Shown in pieces: positions 45,296-56,945 of a DNA stretch of 64,000 nt; within the stretch, counting starts at the first letter, position 1, and every line of letters starts with the position of its first letter. The notes beneath the pieces were generated by a model. That model was not told where the DNA came from. It was given only the letters and a program-made list of their open reading frames with translations, and searched no databases. The DNA comes from Neofusicoccum parvum. Lineage: Eukaryota > Ascomycota > Dothideomycetes > Botryosphaeriales > Botryosphaeriaceae. The stretch is from NCBI GenBank assembly GCA_020912385.1, contig CP087209.1, forward strand, positions 682,001 to 746,000. Direction: 5' to 3'. A program made the position numbers and the translations under genes.

Positions 45296-45865
45296 CTAAA
45301 ACTTCTTGGACTCGAGGAACTTGATGATCTGGAGCCTGTGATTACCCTGCAATGTGGTCCAGTTAGCACGCTGAAAGATATGCGTATAACCGAAGGTCCG
45401 TAGGTGGCATACCTTTGCAATAATGTTCTGGGTTAATTGATTGATGACGATTTCCTTATCCGACAGGTCCAGGTAGGCCTTCAAATCGTCTCGCAGCCTC
45501 TTGACGTCACCACTGATCTTCCGCAGCTTGGTCTGCTTGAGGTTGCCCCCGCGCTTGGCTGTATTGTACACGGGCAGGAGGTTCGACGGTGTCCGTTGGA
45601 CGAAGTACGGGAGAAGGGTTTGCTGGGCTTGCTCGACGGCGGAGGCGTTGGCATCGACGAGGGCGGTGGTGGAGGCAGTGGTGACTTGAGCTGCTGCACG
45701 GGTCAGCAATCGGTCGCATTGATGCGTGCACAAGACAGCGGAGCGCGGTGTACCCTCTTGCTGGAGGCGGGCGCATTGCGAGAAGCGGTGGATCTGGGTG
45801 ATCGCCGCGGGCCTGGGAGTCGCGAGCGGGCGGAACAGCGGCAGGACGGGCCGTGCGAACGCCAT
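45296..45865 (-). CDS. IMG2: Mitochondrial large-subunit ribosomal protein mL49 (Img2)
   Basis: Three exons, 45865-45754, 45693-45413 and 45346-45296, give 147 residues. Component of the mitochondrial large ribosomal subunit. The N-terminus [21 protein letters not shown] is Arg/Ala/Pro-rich without acids, consistent with a mitochondrial presequence. The mL49 fold follows: [49 protein letters not shown] and a final [16 protein letters not shown]. Both introns (60 nt with GTACAC donor; 66 nt with GTATGC donor and CTAAC) are multiples of three without stops, so genomic DNA also reads through them. The second is certain from family continuity (IIAK/GNHRLQ); the first lies in the variable leader and is a likely call. 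Confidence 0.88.
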   Translation of the reverse strand: MAFARPVLPLFRPLATPRPAAITQIHRFSQCARLQQEGTPRSAVLCTHQCDRLLTRAAAQVTTASTTALVDANASAVEQAQQTLLPYFVQRTPSNLLPVYNTAKRGGNLKQTKLRKISGDVKRLRDDLKAYLDLSDKEIVINQLTQNIIAKVCHLRTFGYTHIFQRANWTTLQGNHRLQIIKFLESKKF

Positions 45866-46186
45866 GGCGGTGTGCAGATGTGCAGCGACACGCGGGAGGG
45901 CGGATTGCGGGGACAGGCGCGCGCAATGGCACGTTTGGCTGGTGGTGATGCGGGTGAGGGTGCGGGTTGGCAGCGCGGTCAAAGGTCGAAGGTCAAAGGT
46001 CGGCGTCGGAGCTTGCACGCTTGGCCCAAGCGAGGCGACACGGCGCGGAATTTTGACGTCCAGCGCGCACCCCACACCACCACCACCGCTGCCCAACCCA
46101 CCGCGTCCGCGCCTCAGCCTGCACTCTACGTGTCTGCAGCGCCCTCAGATCCCGCCGCAGACCTGGTCGCCCTCGCCTCGCCCATC
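45866..46186. promoter_or_regulatory. Bidirectional promoter region mL49/eIF3e
   Basis: 321 bp between two divergent starts of translation genes, one mitochondrial and one cytosolic. Contains two neighbouring GGTCGAAGGTCAAAGGTC-like repeats at 45980-46000. No TATA box identified. Confidence 0.45.
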
Positions 46187-47540
46187 ATGGCCGACGCAGC
46201 CCAAGATGTCGCCGAGCAGTACGACCTGCTCCCCAAGATGATCCCCAACCTGGATCGTCACCTGGTCTTCCCGCTCATCCAGTTCGTTGCCGGCCCGGAG
46301 GAGGAGCAGACTGAGCACGACAGGAAGCTCAAGTATGAGCTGCTTAAGACCACCAACATGATCGACTACGTCGGCAGCCTGCACGCCGACCTGCACGGCC
46401 TTGACCAGCCCGCCGACGAGTTCAACAAGAAGCGCGAGGAGGTCCTGCAGAAGCGCGAGCAATTCGAGGAGGACACGAGCAAGATCCTGGGGCTTCTGGA
46501 GGATGAGACCGTTGTCAACAACCTGCGCAGCGACAAGACCGCCAACTTGAACTACCTGAAGGACAACCACGGCGTGACCAACGAGATGGTCGACAAGCTC
46601 TACGAGTTCGGCCAGTTCCAGTACAGCTGCGGTGACTACGACCGCGCCTCCGAGCTGCTGTACCGCTTCCGCGTCCTCTCCACCGACAACGACAAGGTCT
46701 CCGAGTCCACCTGGGGCAAGCTGGCCAGCAACATCCTCTCCACCGACTGGGAGGCCGCTATGGAGGAGGTCAACAAGGTCAAGGAGAACATCGACACCAG
46801 GCTGTTCAACAACCCACTTTCCCAGCTGGCCCACCGCACCTGGCTCATCCACTGGGCCCTGTTCCCCTTCTTCAACCACGAGCCCGCCCGCGATTCCCTG
46901 ACTGAGCTGTTCTTCTCCCCCGCCTACATCAACACCATCCAAACCAGCTGCCCGTGGATCCTCCGTTACCTCGCCTCCGCCGTCATCACCAACCGCAGCC
47001 GGAGCAGGACTTCCAGCCAGTACCAGAAGCAGCTGAAGGACCTGATCCGCATCGTCAAGCAGGAGGGCTACGAGTACAGCGACCCGGTGACAGACTTCAT
47101 CAAGGCGCTGTACATCGACTTTGATTTTGAAGAGGCACAGAAGAAGCTCGGCGAGGCCGAAGAAGTCCTGAGGAGGGATTTCTTCCTGGTGGCCACGGCC
47201 GACGCCTTCGTTGATGCTGCCAGGCATCTGATCTCCGAGTCTTACTGCAAGATCCACCAGAGGATAGACATTAAGTAAGATACACCTCGTGTTCGTACTC
47301 AGAAGCAGAAAGCTAACGTGATGCAGGGACCTCTCGACCCGCCTCGGTCTCAGCCAGGACGAGGGTGAGAAGTGGATTGTCAACCTGATCCGCGACACTC
47401 GCGTCGACGCCAAGATCGACTACCAGGCGGGCACCGTCGTCATGAACCACCCGCCGCAGTCGGTGTACCAGCAGGTGATTGAGCGCACCAAGGGCGGCTT
47501 CTTCCGGACACAGGTGCTTAGCGCAGCGGTAGCAAAATGA
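46187..47540 (+). CDS. INT6: Eukaryotic translation initiation factor 3 subunit E (Int6)
   Basis: Two exons, 46187-47274 and 47327-47540, give 433 residues, the usual length for eIF3e. PCI-domain subunit of the eIF3 complex that helps recruit mRNA to the 40S ribosome. The N-terminal helical repeat starts [33 protein letters not shown]; later [24 protein letters not shown] and [16 protein letters not shown] are typical. The PCI/winged-helix part contains [43 protein letters not shown] and [17 protein letters not shown]. The intron (52 nt, CTAAC) splits Lys codon AA/G in RIDIK. An upstream extension of the open frame is composition noise; Met at 46187 matches the family start. Confidence 0.95.
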
Positions 47541-48259
47541 AGGATGTTTCCTTGTGGTTTTGAGGTTGGGTCTTGCTTTTACCCGGCGTCCCGGCGCTCG
47601 ATAAGTCCTGGGCACGTCTTTGCATGGCATGGGATTCCGGCGGCCTAAAAAAAGTGCAACAGCTTTAGAGAGGGAGGGGCGGGTGGATGGATGATGACAC
47701 ACCGGGTCGACAGAGAGCGGGGTATGACATGGCGGTTTGCTCCGGCGAACGTCAGGATAGCGTCGGAGGAGGCCGGAGGACTAGCGGTTTTGCTCTCGCG
47801 GAGCCGGACAGTGTTTGATGACCAGTTACACGTAGAGTAAGAGCAGAAAAATGCGATGCCATCTACGAGCATGAAACACGGCGTTTCTCATGTTTCACGA
47901 GCACGTGGGGGCGTGGAGGCGTCGACACGAGGTGACACGGCGCACAGCAGCGGTATGCCGCAGCGGGGCGTGGGTGTTTGACAACGGGCGTGGATGTTTC
48001 CTCATTGGAGGGTGCTATAGAGGTGCATCGGGGCCGGAGGGTGCATGGCGGTGCGGGACCCTTGGCGCGCGGACCGGAGCATCAAAAACCCTAAATGGCG
48101 CCCACCCTGGTCGCGTGGCTGGAACTCTTCGAAACTCCGCCGTAGCGAGTCATAGCGGACTAGAGACGGAGCGAGCGACTTTTTGCCCTCCACGTTCCGT
48201 GATCCGGTCAATCTCGATCCTCAACCACCTCGCTCCAGGCGGCCTCACCCCAGCCCACC
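47541..48259. other. Intergenic between eIF3e and TAN1
   Basis: About 720 bp containing the eIF3e 3' UTR and TAN1 promoter. No gene recognised. Confidence 0.5.
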
Positions 48260-49544
48260 ATGTCGGACGGATCGCGGAAGCGCAAGGCGCCCGCGGACGA
48301 CCACCCACATGCCCGCACCAGAGGCAAGGTTCGTCCATTCGATGCCTGAGGCAACTCGTCCGCGCCTGCGCCTGCGCGCCTCCGCACGCCGTGACGCGGC
48401 AATACTGACCGGTGATAACCACAGGGCCGGAGGCAGTGGCGCACGCTTCCCGGAAACCAGGGCGGCGGTAGCATCGAGGCCGGCGATTCCGGCATTTGGG
48501 CCACGTGCAATATGGGAAGAGAGGCCAAAGCCGTGGCTGAGCTAAAGGACATGTTCGAGGAGGTGAGCGCAGCCAGCCTCGAAAGTCCCAAAATTGCACC
48601 ATCCGCGTGTGCGGACGGTAGCAGCCGGGACTAACCTTGGGCCTAGTGCGTCTCGAGGATGTATGGCGGCGCAAGCCGTGACGGAGGCGACGAGGAGGAC
48701 GACGCCCCGGCGGCACACGAAGACGCGGACGTTGAGGCTGAGATCGCCAAAGAGCTCGAAGACATCCGCAAGCCGGCCAAGGAGCCTCCTTTCAGGCACG
48801 TCCGAGTGGACACGGACTGCAGTCAGTCTCACCTGCGTCGTGTGCATTGCTATTTTTCGGCGGTCAGGCTGACGTTGGGATAGTCATGTTCTTCAAGACG
48901 CAGGCGCCTATTGAGCCCGTCGAGTTCGTGCGGCGCATTTGCGAGGACGCAATGGCGAGCTCAGAGCGCAAGACGGGCCGCTTCGTCAAGAGGCTGACGC
49001 CGATGACGCTGATGGGAAAAGCAACTGAGAAAGGGCTGGAGGAAGTTTCCGCCAAGGTTCTGGCTCCGCACTTCCATACGGAAGGTTCCGCTGGCAAAAA
49101 GGCGAGTACCTCCACCTCGTCCATCGTATTCCCCGGTCTATTTTTTCCTGTGCTACTCGCTCAGTGCGCCGGCGGGCCACTGGAAGACACCAGTCTTTGC
49201 TGACGCTGCTCGGCCACAACAGTTTGCAATTAGGCCGAACATACGCAACCACAAGTCAATGACGAGAGATCAGGTCATCAAGACGGTAGCTGCCGCTGTT
49301 GGGCCGGGGCACAAGGTCGACCTGAAGGAATACGACTTGCTGATTCTCGTCGACATCTACAAGGCAAGTGGTGCTGAATCTTGGGTCGAGGCGTGCAGGC
49401 TTGGCTAGCGGCGGGAACCGATGACACTGACGACATGCACAGAACCTCTGCGGCATGAGCGTCGTGGGCCATGACTTTGAGCGACTCAAGAGATACAATC
49501 TCTCGGAAATATACGAGCCTACACCGAAAGAACAGCCGAACTGA
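48260..49544 (+). CDS. TAN1: tRNA acetylation factor TAN1 (THUMP domain)
   Basis: Six exons: 48260-48328, 48425-48562, 48647-48821, 48884-49101, 49223-49363 and 49443-49544, giving 280 residues. TAN1 presents tRNA Ser/Leu to the acetyltransferase Kre33/NAT10 for ac4C12 formation. The basic start MSDGSRKRKAP leads to GDSGIWATCNMGREAKAVAELKDMFEE; the THUMP domain covers VMFFKTQAPIEPVEFVRRIC, RFVKRLTPMTL, LAPHF, FAIRPNIRNHKSMTRDQVIK, VDLKEYDLLILVDIYK and NLCGMSVVGHDFERLKRYNLSEIY. Introns 4 and 5 have GC instead of GT donors (AAG/GCGAGT and AAG/GCAAGT); no GT donor nearby keeps the frame. THUMP length and all conserved blocks are intact. Confidence 0.92.
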
Positions 49545-50778
49545 GCAGCAGTCGCCGACGCTCACGGCAGGCGAGGCGCTGGCGAGAGGCAGGCGCGGGC
49601 TCGGCGAGCACGACGATGCATGACGGCGGGGGGCGCCTCCTCGGGCGCGAGTGCGGGTCTGTATCAGAGTGCAGCGGAGTGGCAGCGGGGCGTCGGGATT
49701 ACATAGCACCTGGGCTGGCAGGGCAGGCGGGCGTCAGGCGGGACGCACGGGGTGCGCAGACGGGCCGGACGGGCTGGCGGAGGCGGAGGGCAGGGTGGAG
49801 AATTGGATTCGTAGAAAATCAGCGCTCTTAAGCGACTCGGCGCGGCGGTTGAGCAGGCGGCCTGGGGCTTGGGACCCAGGACAGCGGCATGACAAGCCAC
49901 ACGCGAGGTTCCGGGGCGGCGGCGCGCTCGCTCGCTTTCTGGAACACGCAAAGCGAGTTGGGCGATGCGACGCGGCAATGCCACGTCGCGGCGCTGCACG
50001 ACATTGGGCGTGGGCGCATGGATGGCGGGCGGGCGCGGGGCGCTGGGCGGGCGGCCAGCGGGCTGCGGGCTGCGGGCTGCGGGCTGCCATACGCGGACAG
50101 CTCGCTTCCTGACGCCACGGGATTTGTGTTTGCGGCAGGCCTGCCGAGTGTTTGATGCGAAGCGCGCGCAGCCGGGCTCAGCCCTGCGCGCTCCAGAAGC
50201 CTCGTCCGCGCGCGGGCCACGCGCTGCCGCGCAGCCAGCAGTGGCCCGCCAGCCCGGCCGCCGTACGCCGCATCGGGCAATCTCTGACGAGCCAACGACC
50301 AGACGCCCAAACGCCCTCCTCCAGCAACCACCGCCGGCCAGCGCTTGTCTCCGTGCCGCCAAGCAGCTCCCGGCTCCATGCCCGGACCCGGCTGCCCGTC
50401 CACGAGACGCCCGCCCCAGCGCCGCAGATGGCCCCGGGCACGCGCCGCCGATGCTTGACCTCAGCCAACGCCTGCACCGGCGGCCGCCTCAGTGCTCGCT
50501 TGCTCCCGGCCTGCCTCGGTCCGACTGCCCAGCCTGCCCTCAAGTACCATCCCGTCGACTCGTTATTTCCAAGAGATATACTGAGAGCACCGCCGGAGCC
50601 ACAGACACATTTGGCAGCCGCGACAAGACCGCCCTCCGACCTCCGCCCGCCAGACCACCTGAGACCATCCCAGCCTGCCTCACAGCACCGGGCTCCACGC
50701 TCTGTTTCAGCTACTCTGCCTCCTACGCTGCCTATTGCGGTGTGTTTTGTTTTTTGCTAAATAGCTGCCTGCCTGCTT
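49545..50778. other. 1.2-kb GC-rich intergenic region
   Basis: Separates TAN1 from the APH-like gene. Very GC-rich with a 7-bp repeat at 50060-50087 and long overlapping frames on both strands that lack protein features. Holds the TAN1 3' UTR and the promoter of the next gene. Confidence 0.5.
50060..50087. repeat. Four tandem heptamers GGGCTGC
   Basis: Four perfect copies of a 7-bp unit in non-coding GC-rich DNA between TAN1 and the APH-like gene. Confidence 0.85.
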
Positions 50779-51998
50779 ATGGGCCCCGCCGTCGCCATGC
50801 ATCTCCCGCCGCTCGATTTCCAGTCCTCCTTTCCGCTCGTCACCATGAGCCGTCACTCCTACCACCCGTCCACCAGCAGCCTCGGCCCTTCCCAGCTTCT
50901 CCAGGGCTCGCAGAGCCGTCCGCAGTCGCCTTCGCCAGATCTGGCCGGCATCCAGAAGCTGCTCCGCGAACACTTCCGCTCCTCTCGCACGTCTCTCCAG
51001 CAGCTCGAGCGCCTACCAGCCAGCCTGCACCGTCTCTACCTCCTCCACCTCACAGACGGGGCTAGGCTTGTGCTGAAGTGCCCTCCGGCCGCCAGCACAC
51101 GGCTGCTCCGCTCAGAACATCACTCACTTGTCACTGAAGCCCACGTCCTCGAGCTCCTTACCAGCTCCAGGCCACCTGTGCATGTTCCCGTGCCCCGCCT
51201 GCTCCGTGCCGACACCAACCCCGACGCCGAGCCCCTGGGTAGCACTTATCTACTCCGCACGCACGTCCACGGCATCCCTCTGGCGCAGCTTCGGCCGCAT
51301 CTGAGCGGCACCGACCTCGCCCAAATCGACCATGCTCTGGGAAGCTACCTGCGGGCCCTGACGTGCCTGACAGCTCCAGCTTTCGGCCCAGCACTGCAGG
51401 TTGCAGCCGGCAAGGGCAGCACCTCCTGGCGGGAGGCCTTCCTGCTGCTCCTAGAGTCCGTGCTGCGGGACGCAGAGGACATGCTCATCGCACTGCCTTA
51501 TGATTTTATCCGCTCGCTTGTGCAGGCGCAGCAGGCGGTGCTGGACCAGGTGCGGACGCCGGTGCTGGTGGCCATGGACGCGGGCAGGTCTGGGAGCGTG
51601 CTCGTGGACGAGAGGAGGCGATGCGTCAGCGGGATGGTTGGCTGGGGCAACAGCATCTGGGGAGACGCGCTGCTGGCGGGCGTGTGCTGGGGCTACTCGG
51701 CGGATCAAGCGGACGAGAGCAACAGGACGTTCTGGGGAGGCTTCGGAGGCTGTGATGGGTCCGACGCGGAGGGCGTCAGGATGAGGATGTAAGTCTTCCG
51801 TCTACCCGGCAGCTCAAGACCCCACGGAGAATTTTTTTTTCCCCCGTTGCTAACCAAGGTCTCTCTAGATATGCGGTCTACAAAGCGGTAGCGGCCGTCG
51901 TCACTCAATACTACCGGCCAGCCCAGCTTGATCACGAGGAACTCGAGGCCAGAAGAGCGTTGACACGGGCGCTCAACGACTTGCGCGAGACAGTGTAG
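50779..51998 (+). CDS. Aminoglycoside-phosphotransferase-fold protein, probable pseudokinase
   Basis: Two exons, 50779-51788 and 51869-51998 (intron with CTAAC), give 379 residues. The N-lobe shows LHRLYLLHLTDGARLVLKCPP (the Lys of a VLK strand), ESALVTEAHVLELL-like helix (EHHSLVTEAHVLELL) and a hinge STYLLRTHVHGIPLAQL. The C-lobe has IDHALGSYLRALTCL, then VLVAMDAGRSGSVLVDERRRCVSGMVGWGNSIWGDAL. In active APH enzymes this last block reads HGDxxxxNxxxD...IDW. Here the catalytic Asp, the Asn and the metal-binding Asp of IDW are not conserved. Fold assignment rests on this spacing and flanking motifs. Starts at 50797 or 50845 are also possible. Function unknown. Confidence 0.7.
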
Positions 51999-54900
51999 GG
52001 GCCGTGCAAACAGACTTCACTCACTGGTATGGTTGTGTGTCTCTCGGACCTACTTTTACGCTCATCCGTGTATTCTTTCCGTGGATTGTCTGCCTAGGGC
52101 AACTGCAGCCTAGCCCCTCGCAGGGAGACAGGCTACGGGGCAAGATGGGCGTAACGGCGAGGACGATGTTCCGAGCTTTCTCGGACGAAGGAGCAAAGAA
52201 AGGGAAGGACGCGCCGTGTGTGACACACGCACACGCGCACCTAGGCTTCTAGGCGGGCGGCGCTGCGGCGAGAGGCTGGCAACGATGCGTCTGCCGATCT
52301 CACTTCGTTAGCCTGACTCCTCCTCGTCGGGTGCGGCTGGCGGCTCAGGTGGACGGGAAAGGTAGCATTCTGGCCCTTCCGCTTTCTCACGCTATTTCTG
52401 CTTTACGACGGGACGGCCTATGGTACTGTGCTTATTTTCGGCTTTTGAGCGAGCGTGCATGTAAAGGTACATAGCGATATACACTAGCATAGCACTGGAG
52501 TTCACTACTTCTCGGACGTTTGTCCGTTTGTAGCGGGAAGCAAAAGCGCTGGCGCGTGGGGGGGTTTGGGCGTGGGTTTCGGATTGAAGGATACATATAC
52601 CGCCATCAGTCATGGCAATCACCACACCGTTCATTCCCAAAGCCCGTGATAGGAGCAAAGTCATTAGAGAGGGAAAGGGCAGCCCGTTGCACTACTACTT
52701 AGCTGCGTCTACTGTTGGCTAGCAGTTCGTCGTGGGTGGGTGTGTGGTTTCGGCGAGGTCCCCGTTTAGACCAGGACGGGACTCCCGGACATGGCGCACA
52801 GAAGGCCGAAGGACCAGGGCGCTAAGCTGGGTTACGGGGCCGGGGGCCGGGGGTCTGAGGACAGTCAATGATTAGGATAATGAGTTAATTGATTGGAATG
52901 AGGCAAGAATGGGATGGGAGAGAGATTGTGGTGGCAGCCAGGTGGCCGCGTAAGGCGGAGAGGCTGTGCAGTAGAAAGAGAGGCCCGTCTGATTTGGTAT
53001 CAGAATAGCTACGTGAGCAGCAGCCACCGGGCGCTAGACGCGCGGGTGTACGAAGCTGGGTACGAGTCGCCGACGACGTTCGCTGCTCGTCGCGACGCTG
53101 CAGTCAGCACTTCTTTTTCCGCGTTCGGAAGGAGGAGGAGGCCCGTGGCGACGGCTGGTATCGTTGCCTCCTCTTCCTCTGCGCTCCCATCAGCCCACGG
53201 CCACGTGTTGCGCGGTCACATCCTTTCCTCTTGCTGCACCTGATTCCCGAGCGATCAACTGTCTGGTTCTTGGCTGCCGCCGCAGCAGACGAGGAATCGG
53301 CACATCCGGAAAGAGGGCTGGAGGCTGCCTCTTGCCTGTGACGGCGATCTCGGCCTCGAAGCGGATGCTCGGGGCCCCGTTTGGGTTAAACTCTGAGTCG
53401 CTCGGAAATAACGACCGAGAGCAGTTGCGCAGCGTTGCGAGAGGGTCTGGCACAAGCTTTTTGGGGTGCATGCCGATCATTTGCAGCCTGCATCTCTGCG
53501 CGCGCCGGGCAGCGTGGCCGGGCGTCGCGTGTCAGCGGTGCCTGCTCAGGATCGCCGTGGGCTCCGTCTCATTTGCGCGGGCGTGCCAATCGCGTCCGCC
53601 GCGCCGCCTCGCCGGTCTTTTGGCTTGAAGGATGGGAGGTGTGGTGCCGTGGTGGTTGCTCTGCAGCAACAATAGGCGCGTGCGCTGCGGTGCGGCGCTT
53701 TTTGCAAGGCACGCGCGCCCACGCCGATCGCCGGTACACAAGCAACGGGGGTCGCCCTCTGCAGGCCTGCCACGGTGATCCGTCTGATGATGATCTCCCA
53801 CACCGCGCCTCTCTTCTGGCCGGCATTTCCGCGCGCCCAATCCCTTGCTTCTCCTTTCGCTGCCTAGCCGTCGCTGTGGCCGCGGTGGAGTCGGAGATGG
53901 CACCGAGTCTCTCTCCCGCCGGCACGGGGCAGATCTCAGCAATTTCGCGCCGCATGCCAGCCTCCACGCGACGCCGCGCTGACGGATCGCGAGGCCGCCA
54001 GCCCGCCAGCGCAGCGCGCCACGCGTCGCGCCGGGCGGGCTTGGATGCGGCAACAGCCAGCGGGCGGGGCGGTCTTGCGGAGCGCAGCAGTCCCAGCAGC
54101 GCAGCGGCAGCGGTGTTGTCGAGGGCTCTGCTGCCCCTGCCGCCGCGGTCGCTTAGCTCGGACAGGGGCAAGCGAGAGCGACAGTTCCCGGCGGCGCGTC
54201 AGGCCCTGGCGCCCTCAGCCCTGGCACTCGCCCGGGATCTTGCAGCTGTCCTTCTAGAAGCTCCAGCGCTCGCGACCCGCGCTGCTGCGACTCGCCGCGT
54301 TTGCGCTTTGCGGTCTAGCGCGCCTGCGCTGCTGCGAACATGCCACGGCCTCGTTGCGCGCTGCTCGCTGCCTCTGCCTCTGCCTCTCTGCAGCGACGCG
54401 CCCTCCTGCTGGCTGGCCGCCGCGCTCGCCTGCGCCCTGCCGCCGCCGAACCTTCTCTGGCCCTGCGCGTGTCCAAGGTTTGCCCAACTCTTCTTCCCGC
54501 AACGCTGCGCTCGCCAGTTAACGAGATTGCCAACTCTAAACCCACTGACGGCGAGGGCGCCCGTCAGCCCAACAACAGCGCTTTGCGCCCAGCCAACGGG
54601 CCCGCCAAGCGTGGGCGACAGACAAGAGCCACAGCCTTGCTAACCTCCGCAGAGACGCCCCGATGCCGAGGAAGATGCCCTTTGCAGTGCGAGCCCCGTT
54701 CTGCCTGGCCCCAGCCCCAGCCGCCAGTCGACCTGCGCCGTTCGCGCCGTTCCCAGCGTGCGGTCGCTCCCGCCAACGGCCTGGACACCTTGACGTCGCC
54801 CTGTCGCTATCGTCCCCTGGCCCTGGCATACGGGGTACGTGTTGCTCTCATCAATCAGCCTACCCGGATCATCGTCCTTACCGTTCCCTCGCCAGCTATT

Positions 54901-55805
54901 TCCCGATGTGGTAGGGATTGCGGGTAAGCTTAACGTGTGGGTTGGCTCAGCTCCCGGCGCCCTCCACATGCCACGCCTGCTGCGCCCTCTGCCCATCACC
55001 ACACCCCTGTCGCATCTCAACCTCACACTCCGGCCTCCGATTCGACAAGCACCTAAGATGACCGCTCCTCCAGTTTGATGATGATTCCAATTACTTCTGC
55101 CACAGCGACTGCTACCACCCCCCCAAAAAAACGTCCGTGACTTGACGTTACCTTCGGGGCTCAGTGCCGAGACAGGCCTGCTCTCCCGTTGCCGACACTA
55201 AAGGCCAGACACGGTCAAGTCGACCGCCAGCCAACGCGTTTGAAACTGCCGTCAGAGATTTCCGAGCTTCTCGTTCGGCATCGCCGGCATCGCCGGCACT
55301 GCACGGCATTGCCAATTTAGGAAAACTTGACGTTTTGCTATTATTCGATGGTCGAGTCGCGCGTGCCTGGTGTCTCCCGCTGCTTCGCTTGGCTGCCGCC
55401 GGATGTAACATGACAGATTTTTGTTTTGGAAACATTATTGGGGTGGCTTTGCTGCTAGCTGAGGCGGTGGCCGTCGCAGCGGAGTGGAGTGTTGACGGCG
55501 GGGCCTGCCGCGCGTTTGACGACGATGCGCGGAGCGAGGCCGCGATGTGGGCGTTGGACGACGGGCTGGATGGCTCGCTGGGCTCTGCCTTCTTGACCGG
55601 TCTGGCGTCTTAGTCGATGGCCCATTATGCCCTTCGGCTACCGCAAACGGACATGTTCCTCGTCGCCCCTCTGGCCATGCCGGCCGTGGCTGGATGACGG
55701 GCCGACGCGTCCAGGCCTGGAACCAGCTTTTTTCAGGCCTCCGTGGTGCTTCCATGGTTCTTGGACGACAGCCTTTGCCCGTTGTTCGGCGCGCTGCTTT
55801 AGTTG

Positions 55806-55848
55806 ATGCATGTTCGCTTCGGGGCTCGCTTTGCAAGCGAACATGCAT
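55806..55848. repeat. Perfect inverted repeat, 14-bp arms, 15-nt loop
   Basis: Arms ATGCATGTTCGCTT (55806-55819) and AAGCGAACATGCAT (55835-55848) are exact reverse complements. The loop contains a second copy of TCGCTT (55826-55831), which can pair instead with AAGCGA of the right arm, leaving a 3-nt loop. So two mutually exclusive hairpins are possible in RNA. Confidence 0.9.
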
Positions 55849-56945
55849 AACAAGGCGCGTTTGGGCCGAATGGGTCCCTAAAAAAGTAGATGCTGGGCTT
55901 TTTTTTGGCATGCATAATGATGTCGTCCACGTCGGCTCCTGCTACAGGCCTCGCGTCTTTGTCCTGCAGTGGCAGCCAGACAGCCGCACGCCTATTTACT
56001 ATTATACACGTGTATTTGTAAGTCGCTGCAAAAGCCCCACGCTGGTGGGAAGGGCGGACAAGCAGGGACACAGGCACGGTGCGAGCAACGCACACGCAGA
56101 GAGGACCAAGCAACGGCTGATAAATTAACAGAGCACGGCCACAATCTGCGGATTCCCACCAACAGACGGACGGCTAAGTACACAGTATTGTACGATTGGC
56201 GCATCGCGCACCCCCCAGGCAGCCGAAGCTCCTTAGGACGTTGATCTTATGAACCCTATATTGTGGAAGAACTAAGAGGCAGAGAACCTCACCCCAACCA
56301 CTCACAGCAGGAAGGCTTGCTGACCGCCGCGACGGTGATCCGAGAATAAAACAGACGATCCAGGCACCCTCGCGTGCTCGCGTACGCTCCATTCGCCTCG
56401 CCTAATGTTCGTTTTGCCAGCGGCAAAAAGCGTGACCGTCCGCACGCGCGCATGCTCGGAGCTCCGACTCCCAGACTCTCGGACACTCGGGACACGACAG
56501 GGCTGAGACACTACTTGCGCCCAAAACAACGCACGCACGAACGAACGGGGGGGAGGAGATCATCTACCTCCGGCTCGTTATTTCCCCCCCTCTTTCATCA
56601 ATCTCCTTTATTTGATCGCAACAATCTATCCGATCGATTGCCGTTCCCATCTCTCTCCCACCGGCCCGCTGCCCTTACCTGCCGCCGGCCGGCCGACGCT
56701 CGCTTCGTCATGGACGGAGCCTCCCTCTCTGCCACTGCCTCGCCGATCCGCGACAAGGGTGCCGCGAGTCTGGCTTCATGTTGGATGAATGCCTCAAAAC
56801 AGTCTCGTTGCTCCGTCCGACCCTCCGCGAATGAGTTGAAAGAGAGAGAGGGAGAAAAAGAGAGAGCACAGGCGTAAGGCTCGAGACACAAGCGCCTCGC
56901 CCCGGCCCGCCGGACGACAGGCGGTTCCTGTATGTCCGGAGGCAC

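Noticed and set aside
46145..47413. 422-codon minus-strand frame antisense to eIF3e
   Set aside because: Val/Leu/Gly-rich antisense image of a highly biased gene, a known artefact of C-ending codons.
50000..51065. Long frame overlapping the 5' part of the APH-like gene
   Set aside because: Shadow frame of GC-rich DNA; the APH-like frame has fold motifs and a proper terminal exon, this one does not.
53435..54643. 402-codon open frame in GC-rich DNA
   Set aside because: Arg/Ala/Ser/Pro composition mirrors GC content, equally long frames overlap on the other strand, and no protein feature is visible.
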